Below, one piece after another: positions 8,914-16,972 of a stretch of 64,000 nucleotides of DNA. The stretch's first letter is position 1; every line of letters begins with the position of its first letter. The notes beneath the pieces were generated by a model. It was given only the letters and a program-made list of their open reading frames with translations. It did no database searches and was not told where the DNA came from. Source of the DNA: Gp6-AA40 sp035492455 (GTDB lineage: Bacteria > Acidobacteriota > Vicinamibacteria > Vicinamibacterales > UBA2999); NCBI GenBank assembly GCA_035492455.1, contig DATJJE010000037.1, positions 1-64,000 on the forward strand, given 5' to 3'. Both the position numbers and the translations under genes were made by a program.

Positions 8914-9696
8914 GTGGGCAGGAGGCTGGAGGGATACGAAGGGTGGGACGATTACGCGCCCTTCTACGACTGGGAAAACGCGCGCACGCTCGGCAGGCGT
9001 GACGTGCCATTCTGGCGGACACTCGCGCTGCAGCAGAACGGCCCGGTCCTCGAGCTCGGCTGCGGCACCGGCCGCATCTCCATTCCGCTTGCGAAGGCAG
9101 GTGTCTCACTTGTCGGCATCGATCGATCCGAAGCGATGCTCGCGCGGGCGCGCCAGCGCATCAAACGCGGCCGGCTGACGTCGCGCGCGCACCTGCTCCG
9201 CGGCGATATCCGCGCGTTGCCGTTTCATCCCGCCACATTTCCCCTCGTCATAGCGCCCTATGGCGTGCTGCAGTCGCTGCTGCGCGAACGCGATCTGGCG
9301 GCGACACTCGACGCCGTCGCCGGCGTCTTGAAGCGAGGCGCAACCTTTGGCATCGAGCTCGTGGCCGATCTGCCGTCCTGGGAGGAATATAGGAAACGAG
9401 TAAGCCTCAAAGGACGGCGAGGCGGCCGGCAGGGCGCGCATGTGACGCTGGTTGAAACGGTCCACCAGGATCGTGCCCGGCACTTGACGATTTTCGACCA
9501 GCAGTTCATCGAGCGGCGCGGCCAGCAACGCCGGACGCACTCGTTTTCGCTCACGTTCCGGACGCTAACGGTCCCGCAGATGGCCCGGCGGCTCGAGAAA
9601 GCGGGCTTTGAGGTTTCCGCGCTGCTCGGCGATTATCGCGGCGGCTCGTGGGACCCGCGCGCGGATGTCTGGATGATCCTGGCGCGGCGATGCTAG
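8914..9696 (+). CDS. Class I SAM-dependent methyltransferase
   Basis: A 260-residue Rossmann-fold methyltransferase. Motif I is LELGCGTGRISIPLAKAG, the acidic residue of motif II is in LVGIDRSEAML, and ALPFHPATFPLVIAPYGVLQ is the motif III/IV region. The N-terminal GYEGWDDYAPFYDWEN resembles the entry segment of UbiE/Methyltransf_25-type enzymes. The substrate is unknown. GTG at 8914 has AGGG about 5 nt upstream and is preferred. A TTG at 8893, overlapping the previous TGA, is the alternative start. Confidence 0.87.
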   Translation: MGRRLEGYEGWDDYAPFYDWENARTLGRRDVPFWRTLALQQNGPVLELGCGTGRISIPLAKAGVSLVGIDRSEAMLARARQRIKRGRLTSRAHLLRGDIRALPFHPATFPLVIAPYGVLQSLLRERDLAATLDAVAGVLKRGATFGIELVADLPSWEEYRKRVSLKGRRGGRQGAHVTLVETVHQDRARHLTIFDQQFIERRGQQRRTHSFSLTFRTLTVPQMARRLEKAGFEVSALLGDYRGGSWDPRADVWMILARRC

Positions 9697-9699
9697 AAT
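9691..9699 (+). promoter_or_regulatory. Extended -10 promoter element upstream of yebC
   Basis: tgctagaat is an extended -10 (TGn followed by TAGAAT, five of six matches to TATAAT). It sits over the stop codon of the methyltransferase gene, 40 nt before the yebC ATG. It is the likely promoter for yebC-ruvC-ruvA-ruvB and the genes coupled to them. No convincing -35 is visible. Confidence 0.4.
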
Positions 9700-9738
9700 C
9701 AGCGGTCGTTTTTCCCTCGTGTTTTCTGGAGTTTACGC

Positions 9739-10488
9739 ATGTCTGGCCATTCAAAGTGGCACACAATCAAGCATAAGAAGGGTGCCGCGGACGCCAAGCG
9801 CGGCAAGATTTTCACCCGCATCATCAAGGAACTGACGGTCGCCGCCAGAAATGGCGGAGGTGACCCGAACATGAACCCACGTCTGCGGACGATTGTCGCA
9901 GAGGCGAAGGCGCAGAACATGCCGCGCGAGAACATCGAGCGCGCCATTCGCCGCGGGACGGGTGAAGAGCCGGGCGTGCAGTACGAAGACGTCACCTATG
10001 AAGGGTACGGCCCGGGCGGCGTTGCCCTGATGATCGAGACGCTCACCGACAACAAGAACCGCACGGTCGGCGAAATCCGTCACCTTCTAGCCAAGCACGC
10101 CGGCAACCTCGCGGCCGAGAACAGCGTCGCGTGGATGTTCCACCGCAAGGGACAGATCGTCATCGAGAAGGGTACGGTCGACGAGGAGAAGCTCCTCACT
10201 GCCGCCCTCGATGCTGGCGCCGACGACATGAATGACGATGAGAGCGGGTGGGAGGTCGTTTGCGCGCCCGAGAACTTCGAGGCCGTGCGCGAGGCGATCA
10301 AGGCGCTCGGCATCGAGCCGGCGAGCGCCGAAGTTGCCATGGTGCCGCAGAATTACGTGAAGCTTACGGGCAAAGAAGCACAGCAGATGCTGAAGCTGAT
10401 GGAAGTCATCGAAGACCACGACGACGTACAGCACGTCTGGGCGAACTTCGACATCGAAGAGAAGGAGATCGAGGCCTCCCTCGCGTGA
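9739..10488 (+). CDS. yebC: YebC/PmpR family transcriptional regulator / translation factor
   Basis: A 249-residue YebC-family protein, full length. It begins with the invariant MSGHSKWHTIKHKKGAADA and continues with KIFTRIIKELTVAAR and GYGPGGVALMIE. Family members bind DNA, and some are reported to relieve ribosome stalling at proline stretches. A GGAG ribosome site lies 7 nt before the ATG. The gene heads the classical yebC-ruvC-ruvA-ruvB order, and its TGA overlaps the ruvC GTG. Confidence 0.97.
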   Translation: MSGHSKWHTIKHKKGAADAKRGKIFTRIIKELTVAARNGGGDPNMNPRLRTIVAEAKAQNMPRENIERAIRRGTGEEPGVQYEDVTYEGYGPGGVALMIETLTDNKNRTVGEIRHLLAKHAGNLAAENSVAWMFHRKGQIVIEKGTVDEEKLLTAALDAGADDMNDDESGWEVVCAPENFEAVREAIKALGIEPASAEVAMVPQNYVKLTGKEAQQMLKLMEVIEDHDDVQHVWANFDIEEKEIEASLA

Positions 10489-11039
10489 GAATCTTCGGCA
10501 TCGATCCCGGCTCCGAGCGCACCGGTTACGGCTGCGTGGAGACGGATGGACGCCGTCCTCAGCTGATTGCCTGCGGCGCGATCGCCGCGCCCGCAGGCGA
10601 TTCCTTTCCGAACCGCCTCGCCCGTATCCACGCTGAACTGTCGTCGCTGCTTGCCACCTGCCGGCCCGACTGTGTTGCCATCGAGAACCTGTTTCACGCG
10701 ATGAACGTGCGGAGCGCGCTGAAGCTCGGTCACGCGCGCGGCGTTGCGATGCTGGCAGCGGTCGAAGCGGGATGCGAGGTGGTCGAGTACACGCCGGCCG
10801 AGATCAAGCGCGCAGTCGTCGGCTACGGCCGCGCGGAAAAGCAGCAGGTCGGTCAGATGGTGAAGCTGCTGCTCGGCCTCAGCGCGGCGCCGTCGCCGCA
10901 TGACGCCGCCGACGCGCTGGCGGTGGCGATCTGTCATCTGCATTCGATGGCGCCCGCGGGGATTCGGGATGCGGGGTTCGGGATTCGAAAAACTTCCGCC
11001 CGCTCCTGGCGTTCGTACCGGCCGCCGGCGTCAGGATGA
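10485..11039 (+). CDS. ruvC: Holliday junction endonuclease RuvC
   Basis: A 184-residue crossover-junction resolvase. Catalytic acidic residues lie in FGIDPGSERTGYG, AIENLFHAMN and PHDAADALAVAICH. It cuts four-way junctions bound by RuvAB. The start is GTG at 10485, overlapping the yebC stop. The normal domain ends near CHLHSM. The last 28 or so residues (PAGIRDAGFGIRKTSARS and on) are encoded partly by a GGGATTCGG short-unit repeat and look like a recent, probably dispensable, extension that overlaps the ruvA start. Confidence 0.95.
   Translation: MRIFGIDPGSERTGYGCVETDGRRPQLIACGAIAAPAGDSFPNRLARIHAELSSLLATCRPDCVAIENLFHAMNVRSALKLGHARGVAMLAAVEAGCEVVEYTPAEIKRAVVGYGRAEKQQVGQMVKLLLGLSAAPSPHDAADALAVAICHLHSMAPAGIRDAGFGIRKTSARSWRSYRPPASG
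10958..10987. repeat. GGGATTCGG short-unit repeat inside the ruvC 3' end
   Basis: ggggattcggg, atgcggggttcggg and attcg are imperfect tandem copies of gggattcgg. They lie in the last coding part of ruvC and encode GIRDAGFGIR beyond the conserved RuvC fold. Confidence 0.55.
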
Positions 11040-11635
11040 TTGCATTCCTCCGGGGTCGCGTCTTCGACAAACATCCCAATCGCATCATCGTCGACGTGGC
11101 CGGTGTCGGGTACGAGGTGCACGTTCCTCTCTCCACCTACTACGATGTTGGTGATGCGGGCGCTGAGATCGCGCTGCATGTGCATACGCATGTCCGAGAG
11201 GACGCGCTGCAGCTGTACGGTTTTCTCACCTCGCTCGAGCAAGTGCTCTTCGAACGGCTGATCGCCATCAGCGGCATCGGGCCGAAGCTGGCGATCGCGG
11301 TGCTGTCCGGTATCGACAGCGGAGAGCTCGTCACATCCGTGCAGCGCGGCGACGTCGCGAGGCTCACGAGCATCCCGGGCATCGGCAAGAAGACCGCCGA
11401 ACGGATCGTCCTGGAATTGAAAGACCGCTTGCGCGATGTGGGAGCAGTGAATATCGATGGCGTCGAACAGAAGACCACAGGCGATCAACTGCGCGACGAC
11501 CTGCTCTCCGCGCTCGAAAACCTGGGCTATCATCGGCCGCTGGCCGAGAAAGCTGTCGATGCGGTGCGCGCGCGCGACGACGCAGCCGGATTCGAGGCTG
11601 CGCTGAAGGGTGCGCTGCGGGAACTGATGCGATGA
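11036..11635 (+). CDS. ruvA: Holliday junction DNA-binding protein RuvA
   Basis: A 199-residue protein with the usual three parts: an N-terminal OB-fold beginning MIAFLRGRVFDK, tandem helix-hairpin-helix motifs (LIAISGIGPKLAIAVLSG and LTSIPGIGKKTAERIVLEL), and a C-terminal RuvB-contacting domain (ALENLGYHRPLAEKAVDAV). It binds four-way junctions and loads RuvB. ATG at 11036 overlaps the ruvC stop, and its TGA overlaps the ruvB ATG. Confidence 0.97.
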   Translation: MIAFLRGRVFDKHPNRIIVDVAGVGYEVHVPLSTYYDVGDAGAEIALHVHTHVREDALQLYGFLTSLEQVLFERLIAISGIGPKLAIAVLSGIDSGELVTSVQRGDVARLTSIPGIGKKTAERIVLELKDRLRDVGAVNIDGVEQKTTGDQLRDDLLSALENLGYHRPLAEKAVDAVRARDDAAGFEAALKGALRELMR

Positions 11636-12648
11636 ATGATCGCTTGGTCACTGCGGGACGCGTTGAGGACGACGCGCAGTACGAGGCGGGACTCCGTCCT
11701 CGTACGCTCAACGAGTACATCGGTCAGGATCGCGTCCGCGACAACCTGGAAGTGTCGATCGCGGCGGCGCGCGGTCGCAAAGAGGCGCTCGATCACGTGC
11801 TGCTGTATGGTCCGCCAGGCCTCGGCAAGACCACGCTCGCCTACGTCATCGGCAACGAGCTGGGCGTGGCGGTGCGTGCCACGGCCGGTCCCGTCATAGA
11901 GAAAGCGGGTGATCTGGTCGCGCTGCTGACGAACCTGCAGGAGCACGAAGTGCTCTTCATCGACGAAATCCATCGCCTGCCGCCTGCGATTGAAGAGGTC
12001 CTCTATCCCGCTATGGAGGACTACGAGGTCGACATCGTGATCGGTCAGGGACCGAGCGCGAGATCGGTCAAGGTACCACTGCAGAAATTCACGCTGATCG
12101 GCGCGACGACGCGCGCCGGACTGCTGACGTCGCCGCTGCGCGCCCGCTTCGGCATCGTCCATCGGCTCGATTTCTACACGGACGGAGACATCGAAGAGAT
12201 CGTGCGCCGCTCGGCGCGCATTCTCAACGTGGCCATCGACGATGATGCGGCGGTCGAGATTGCGCGGCGGTCGCGCGGTACGCCACGGATCGCCAATCGG
12301 CTGCTGCGCCGCGTTCGGGACTACGCGCAGGTGCGCGCCGACGGAACGATTACCGGCGCCGTGGCTCGGGCGGCGATGAAGCTGCTCGAGGTCGATGACC
12401 ACGGTTTTGACGAAGTCGACCGCAAGCTGCTGCGCACGATCATCGACAAATTCAGCGGCGGCCCCGTCGGCGTCAACAGCATTGCCGCCGCCATCAACGA
12501 AGAGAAGGACGCGATCGAGGACATTTACGAGCCGTTTCTGATCCAGGCAGGGTTCCTCGACCGGACGCCGCGCGGCCGCGTCGCCACCGCGCGTGCCTAC
12601 CAGTATTTCGGACTTGCCGCCCCCGGGAGGAACTCAAACCTGTGGTAA
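11632..12648 (+). CDS. ruvB: Holliday junction ATP-dependent helicase RuvB
   Basis: A 338-residue AAA+ branch-migration motor. It has Walker A YGPPGLGKTTLA, Walker B VLFIDEIHRLPP, sensor 1 LIGATTRAGLL, and a C-terminal winged-helix segment (EPFLIQAGFLDRTPRGR). The length and order are canonical. It is coupled to ruvA by ATGA and overlaps the fabH GTG by 7 nt. Confidence 0.97.
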   Translation: MNDRLVTAGRVEDDAQYEAGLRPRTLNEYIGQDRVRDNLEVSIAAARGRKEALDHVLLYGPPGLGKTTLAYVIGNELGVAVRATAGPVIEKAGDLVALLTNLQEHEVLFIDEIHRLPPAIEEVLYPAMEDYEVDIVIGQGPSARSVKVPLQKFTLIGATTRAGLLTSPLRARFGIVHRLDFYTDGDIEEIVRRSARILNVAIDDDAAVEIARRSRGTPRIANRLLRRVRDYAQVRADGTITGAVARAAMKLLEVDDHGFDEVDRKLLRTIIDKFSGGPVGVNSIAAAINEEKDAIEDIYEPFLIQAGFLDRTPRGRVATARAYQYFGLAAPGRNSNLW

Positions 12649-13664
12649 TCGACCGTTCCGTGCGCAGCGTGCGTCGCGCGCGCATTTCGAGCCTCGCGAC
12701 TTACGTGCCGCCGAAAGTTCTCACCAACGCCGACCTCGAGCGGTTAGTCGAAACAACCGACGAGTGGATTCTGCAGCGCACGGGCATCCGCGAGCGCCAC
12801 ATTGTCGACGCGGGCGTCGCCACGTCCGATCTGGCCGCCGAAGCCGCGCGCGAAGCCATCCGCCGCGCATCGCTGACACCTGACGACATCGACTTCATCG
12901 TTGTCGGGACGACGACGCCCGACATGATGTTTCCGAGCACCGCCTGCCTGGTGCAGACGAAGATCGGCGCCTCCCGCGCGTGGGGCTTCGATCTCGGCGC
13001 GGCGTGCTCGGGTTTCACGTATGCGTTAACGACAGCGGCGCAACTGGTGGCGGCCGGCGGCAGCAAGCACGCGCTGGTCATCGGCGCGGACGTCATGTCC
13101 AGCATCATCGACTATACCGATCGCACGACGTGCGTGTTGTTTGGCGACGGTGCGGGCGCGGCGGTTGTCGAGGTGTCGGACGACGATAACGTCGGCATCA
13201 TCGATTTCGAGAACTTCGTCGACGGCGGCGGCGGCGACGCGCTCTGCATGCCGGCGGGCGGCAGCCTGCGGCCGGCGTCACATGACACGGTGGAGCAGCG
13301 GCTGCATTACGTAAAACAGGACGGCGCTGCGGTGTTCAAGTTTGCAGTGCGGAATACCGAAGAAGCGGCGCGTCGGATTCTCGATCGCAATGGCGTCAAG
13401 CCATGCGAGATCGATCTCTTTGTTTCGCATCAGGCGAATCGCCGCATCATCATGTCGGCGACCGAAAGGCTCGGCATCCCGCCTGAGAAGGTGGTCATCA
13501 ATATCGAGCGGTTTGGCAATACCACGGCCGCAACGATTCCACTGGCGCTCAACGATGCGGTTGCAGACCAGCGTCTGAAGGAAGGCGATTTGCTTCTTCT
13601 GGCCTCGGTGGGCGCCGGCTTTACAGTCGGGACAGTCCTGATGCGATGGGGGCTGAAGCACTAA
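12642..13664 (+). CDS. fabH: Beta-ketoacyl-ACP synthase III
   Basis: A 340-residue KAS III that condenses acyl-CoA with malonyl-ACP to start fatty acid synthesis. The catalytic triad is visible: Cys in LGAACSGFTYAL, His in SHQANRRI and Asn in IERFGNTTAATIP. The N-terminal segment SLATYVPPKVLTNADLE is typical. The start is GTG at 12642, with a GGGAGGAA ribosome site at about 12625-12632. It is encoded directly after ruvB, so lipid initiation is probably co-transcribed with recombination genes here. Confidence 0.95.
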   Translation: MVIDRSVRSVRRARISSLATYVPPKVLTNADLERLVETTDEWILQRTGIRERHIVDAGVATSDLAAEAAREAIRRASLTPDDIDFIVVGTTTPDMMFPSTACLVQTKIGASRAWGFDLGAACSGFTYALTTAAQLVAAGGSKHALVIGADVMSSIIDYTDRTTCVLFGDGAGAAVVEVSDDDNVGIIDFENFVDGGGGDALCMPAGGSLRPASHDTVEQRLHYVKQDGAAVFKFAVRNTEEAARRILDRNGVKPCEIDLFVSHQANRRIIMSATERLGIPPEKVVINIERFGNTTAATIPLALNDAVADQRLKEGDLLLLASVGAGFTVGTVLMRWGLKH

Positions 13665-14155
13665 GGAATCCCGTGCGGCTGCGGTCGTTGACGGAAGGTC
13701 AACGCCAGCGGCTTCTTGCGCTTCGGCGCGTCGCCGAGCTCATGGATTCGGCGTTCGTGCTGCCGGGCACAACATACCGCATCGGTCTCGATCCGATCAT
13801 CGGCCTAGTGCCGTGGATAGGCGATCTGGTATCGCCAGCCTTTACGGTCGCGCTGTTGTGGCAGGCCCGTGATGTCCGTATACCGAAGGTCGTGCTGCTG
13901 CGGATGATCTTCAACGCCGCCATTGACGCGCTGATTGGTACGGTCCCCATCGTTGGCGACCTGTTCGATTTCGGGTTTAAGGCCAACCAGATGAATTTCG
14001 CGCTCCTCGAAAAGCACGCCTACGAGGAGCACCGCGCATCTGCTGGCGACTGGCTGTTCGTACTGCTGATGATCGTGTTAGTTGTGCTTCTCGCGGCGGT
14101 TCCGTTCCTCCTCGCCGGCTGGCTCATCGCATGGGCCGCTGGTCATCTATTCTGA
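13646..14155 (+). CDS. DUF4112 domain membrane protein
   Basis: A 169-residue protein. Its core LMDSAFVLPGTTYRIGLDPI and LVPWIGDLVSPAFTVALLWQ, followed by TVPIVGDLFDFGFKAN, is the DUF4112 signature. A C-terminal membrane helix lies at about residues 132-155. The function of the family is unknown. The ATG at 13646 lies 19 nt inside the end of fabH, so translation is probably coupled. Confidence 0.85.
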   Translation: MGAEALRNPVRLRSLTEGQRQRLLALRRVAELMDSAFVLPGTTYRIGLDPIIGLVPWIGDLVSPAFTVALLWQARDVRIPKVVLLRMIFNAAIDALIGTVPIVGDLFDFGFKANQMNFALLEKHAYEEHRASAGDWLFVLLMIVLVVLLAAVPFLLAGWLIAWAAGHLF

Positions 14156-14156
14156 A

Positions 14157-14876
14157 ATGCCCGCTCGCAAACGGAAGACGGCGCGAAATACCGCGCCGCG
14201 GCGCAAGCACGTGCCGCGCCGGGGCGTGCCGCCGCCCGGACGCGTGTTTCTGTTGTCGCCCGCGAACTGCGGAGGGATTCGCGCGCAGATGATGCTGTCG
14301 CCGAATGCGCGTTTCGACCTCGCCCGGCAGCTGCAAAGCCCCGCGGGTGCGCCGCTCGGCGACGTATTCGCCTTCGTCAGTGGCTTGTATTTCAGAGGCA
14401 AGCTTGCTTACGCGCGCCGCTTCGCCCGCCCGCCGGATCCGACTGATCCGGTGACCGCAGGCGGTGTGCTGGTCATCACCACGAACACGGGCCTGCGATC
14501 CGTCGACACACCGGTCACCGTCGACTCGTTTCGGGCCTTCGCCACCGGCGATATCGATCTGCGCAACCACACGTACCGTGCGCCATTGGAGCAGTCGGCG
14601 AAAGCCCTGCGTGACGCCATCGGGCCTGAGTGTGAGGTCGTGCTGCTCGGCAGCGTCGCGTCGGGGAAATACGTGGACCTGCTGTTGCCTGTGTTCGGAG
14701 ACCGCCTTATGTTTCCTCCCGACTTCGTCGGACGCGGCGACATGAGTCGCGGCGGCCTTATGCTTCGTTGCGTGATGGCTGGATACGAATTGCCTTACGT
14801 CCCCTTGTCGGGCGCTATTCGCCACGGACAGCGTCCACCGAAGCTCGAGCCGTTGCGACCGAAGGCGCGTGGCTAA
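14157..14876 (+). CDS. Uncharacterised conserved-looking protein upstream of the LigD-type polymerase
   Basis: I do not recognise a named family. The 239-residue protein starts with a basic tail (PARKRKTARNTAPRRKHVPR). After that comes RVFLLSPANCGGIRAQMMLS and a globular domain with RNHTYRAPLEQSAKALRDAI and EVVLLGSVASGKYVDLLLPV. The last motif looks like a nucleotide-binding or phosphate-binding loop within an alpha/beta fold. ATG at 14157 is used, two nt after the DUF4112 stop. The gene overlaps the polymerase-domain gene by 8 nt, which suggests a shared role in DNA metabolism, but that is only context. Confidence 0.65.
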   Translation: MPARKRKTARNTAPRRKHVPRRGVPPPGRVFLLSPANCGGIRAQMMLSPNARFDLARQLQSPAGAPLGDVFAFVSGLYFRGKLAYARRFARPPDPTDPVTAGGVLVITTNTGLRSVDTPVTVDSFRAFATGDIDLRNHTYRAPLEQSAKALRDAIGPECEVVLLGSVASGKYVDLLLPVFGDRLMFPPDFVGRGDMSRGGLMLRCVMAGYELPYVPLSGAIRHGQRPPKLEPLRPKARG

Positions 14877-15792
14877 AATCACGATTCCGGCCGCGGGCGA
14901 TGCCAAACTTCTCGTCGACAAGCGCGAAGTGCGCCTTACGAACCTCGACAAACCCTTCTGGCCCGAGCGCGCGATCACGAAGGGAATGCTGATTCAGTAC
15001 TACGCGGACATGGCGGCCGTGCTGCTCCCGCACATCCGCGATCGCGCGATGGTCATGAAGCGCTACCCGCACGGCGCGGCCGGCGACTTCTTCTTCATGA
15101 AACGAGCGCCAACACCCCGTCCGGACTGGATTCGGACGTGTTCAATCACCCACGACTCGGGCAACATCATCGACTTCCCGGTCATCGACGACCTGCCGTC
15201 GCTGTTGTGGCTGATCAATCTGGGGTGCATCGATCTCAATCAGTGGTACGCGAAGTGTGACGACATCAACCGTCCCGACTATGTCCACTTCGATCTGGAC
15301 CCAGGTCCTGGCGCCACCTTCGATCAGGTGCGCGAGAGCGCGCTCATCGTCCGCGAAGCGCTCGAGGGTCTGCAGATGAAACCACTCGCCAAGACGAGTG
15401 GATCGAAGGGCATGCATGTCTATGTGCCGATCGTGCGTGGGCCGCTGCAGAAGACCGTATGGACGTTCGCCAAGGCACTCGCGGTGACGCTTGCGTCACG
15501 CAATCCAGCGTTGCTGACGTCCGAGTACCGCAAGGAGAAGCGTCCAAAAGGGCGCGTGCTGGTGGACTACAACCAGAATCGATGGGGCAGCACGCTCGCC
15601 AGCATCTATTCGGTGCGTCCGACTCCGCTGGCGACGGTGTCGACGCCGCTCGAGTGGGAGGAAGTCGCGCGCGGTGCGCGCATCGAAGAGTTCAGATTGG
15701 ATAACGTCCGCGAACGGATCGCGAAGAAGGGCGATCTCTGGAAGCCGCTGCTCGCGTCGCGTGGCCGCACCGACCTGAGTGCATACGTGTAG
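14869..15792 (+). CDS. Stand-alone LigD-type primase-polymerase (PolDom)
   Basis: A 307-residue archaeo-eukaryotic-primase-superfamily polymerase of the LigD PolDom type. Recognisable segments are LTNLDKPFWPERAITKGMLI, VMKRYPHGAAGDFFFMKRAP, the metal-binding DYVHFDLDPGPGATFDQV, LAKTSGSKGMHVYVPI and VLVDYNQNRWGSTLASIYSV. In LigD this domain fills and extends ends during non-homologous end joining. Here it has no fused ligase or nuclease domain, and neither Ku nor an ATP-dependent ligase is present in the window. Confidence 0.92.
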   Translation: MAKITIPAAGDAKLLVDKREVRLTNLDKPFWPERAITKGMLIQYYADMAAVLLPHIRDRAMVMKRYPHGAAGDFFFMKRAPTPRPDWIRTCSITHDSGNIIDFPVIDDLPSLLWLINLGCIDLNQWYAKCDDINRPDYVHFDLDPGPGATFDQVRESALIVREALEGLQMKPLAKTSGSKGMHVYVPIVRGPLQKTVWTFAKALAVTLASRNPALLTSEYRKEKRPKGRVLVDYNQNRWGSTLASIYSVRPTPLATVSTPLEWEEVARGARIEEFRLDNVRERIAKKGDLWKPLLASRGRTDLSAYV

Positions 15793-15811
15793 AGACGTCT
15801 GAGGCCCGCCC

Positions 15812-16972
15812 CTATTCTCCCAACAGCTCTCCGAGCGGTTTCAGATCTTCGATTCGATCGCAGAACGCCTTGACGACGACGAGCATCGGAACAGCGAGCA
15901 GCGTCCCCCAGATACCCCAAACGAAGCTCCAGAAGATCAGTCCGACGAACATCGCGACCTCGTTGGTGCGCGCCGCACGGCTCGTCAGCCACGGCGTCAG
16001 CAGCCAGCCCTCGAGACTCGTGATCACCACCGACACACCTGATACGTAGAGCGCCATGGCAATCGTCCCGAACTGAAGGAACCCGGCAACAGCGGTGGCG
16101 CCGGCCACGAGAACGGGACCGAAATAGGGAATTGAATTGAAGATTCCTGCGGCGACGCCCCACAAGCCCGCGTGATGCACTCCTATCCACCGGAACGCCA
16201 GCCATGTGGCGATGCCGACGATGACGCTGGTGGCGACGCGCAGCAGGAGGAACTTTTCGATCTGGGCGTCGATTTCGTTGAGGATCTGCACCGTGATTTT
16301 CTTCTTCTCGAACGATGGGCCGGCGAGTCTTACAAGCTTGCGCTTCACGAGATCGCCTGACGCGAGAAGGAAGAAGACGAAGAAGACGACCAGCATTGCC
16401 TGGCCGGCGAATGCAACGGCGCTCGCCGAGCCCCACGAGACGTAACTCCTGACGTCGATCGCCGGCTCGACGATCTGGACGCGCTGCACCCCCGACGGCA
16501 CCGGGTTGGTCGCCGACGCCTCGTCTGCCGTTCGCTGCAGTTCGTTCGCGGCGCGTTGTACCTGCTTGATCGTCGCCGGCTGCGCCGGGTTCCGACGCAG
16601 CGTGGCGCGCAGCTGCGACGCGGCATCCGGCAGCGCGGCGACCATCGCCGCCGCATCGTCGGACAACGCGTAGCCGGCATAGCCGAGGCCGCCAGTGAAC
16701 AGCATGATCACAATTGCAGCCGCGGCGACGCGCGGCAGGCGGAGCCGCATCAATGTGGCGACGATCGGCTCGAGCGCATAGCTGATAAGAACGCTCAGCA
16801 CGATTGGTATGAAGACCTCGCGCGCCCAGTAGAGGAGACCGACGGCACATGCGCTGGCGATAACCACCAGCGCCACACTTCGCAGCTTGACGTCGACGAC
16901 GTCGGTCGGCGCCGTTGTTTCCCGTTCCGGTTCAGCGGCTTTGTGCAGCAGTTCGCGGACTCGTTCCGGCAT
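15812..16972 (-). CDS. AI-2E family transporter (PerM/UPF0118)
   Basis: A 386-residue permease with about seven to eight membrane segments. The N-terminal pair is VALVVIASACAVGLLYWARE and FIPIVLSVLISYALEPIVAT. The C-terminal cluster contains GIFNSIPYFGPVLVAGATAV and WGTLLAVPMLVVVKAFCDR, both family hallmarks. Some members export AI-2, others are Na+/H+ antiporters. ATG at 16972 is preferred; the frame is open further upstream into the preceding gene. The start lies 41 nt inside the 3' end of the flavoprotein gene, which suggests coupling. Confidence 0.88.
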   Translation of the reverse strand: MPERVRELLHKAAEPERETTAPTDVVDVKLRSVALVVIASACAVGLLYWAREVFIPIVLSVLISYALEPIVATLMRLRLPRVAAAAIVIMLFTGGLGYAGYALSDDAAAMVAALPDAASQLRATLRRNPAQPATIKQVQRAANELQRTADEASATNPVPSGVQRVQIVEPAIDVRSYVSWGSASAVAFAGQAMLVVFFVFFLLASGDLVKRKLVRLAGPSFEKKKITVQILNEIDAQIEKFLLLRVATSVIVGIATWLAFRWIGVHHAGLWGVAAGIFNSIPYFGPVLVAGATAVAGFLQFGTIAMALYVSGVSVVITSLEGWLLTPWLTSRAARTNEVAMFVGLIFWSFVWGIWGTLLAVPMLVVVKAFCDRIEDLKPLGELLGE

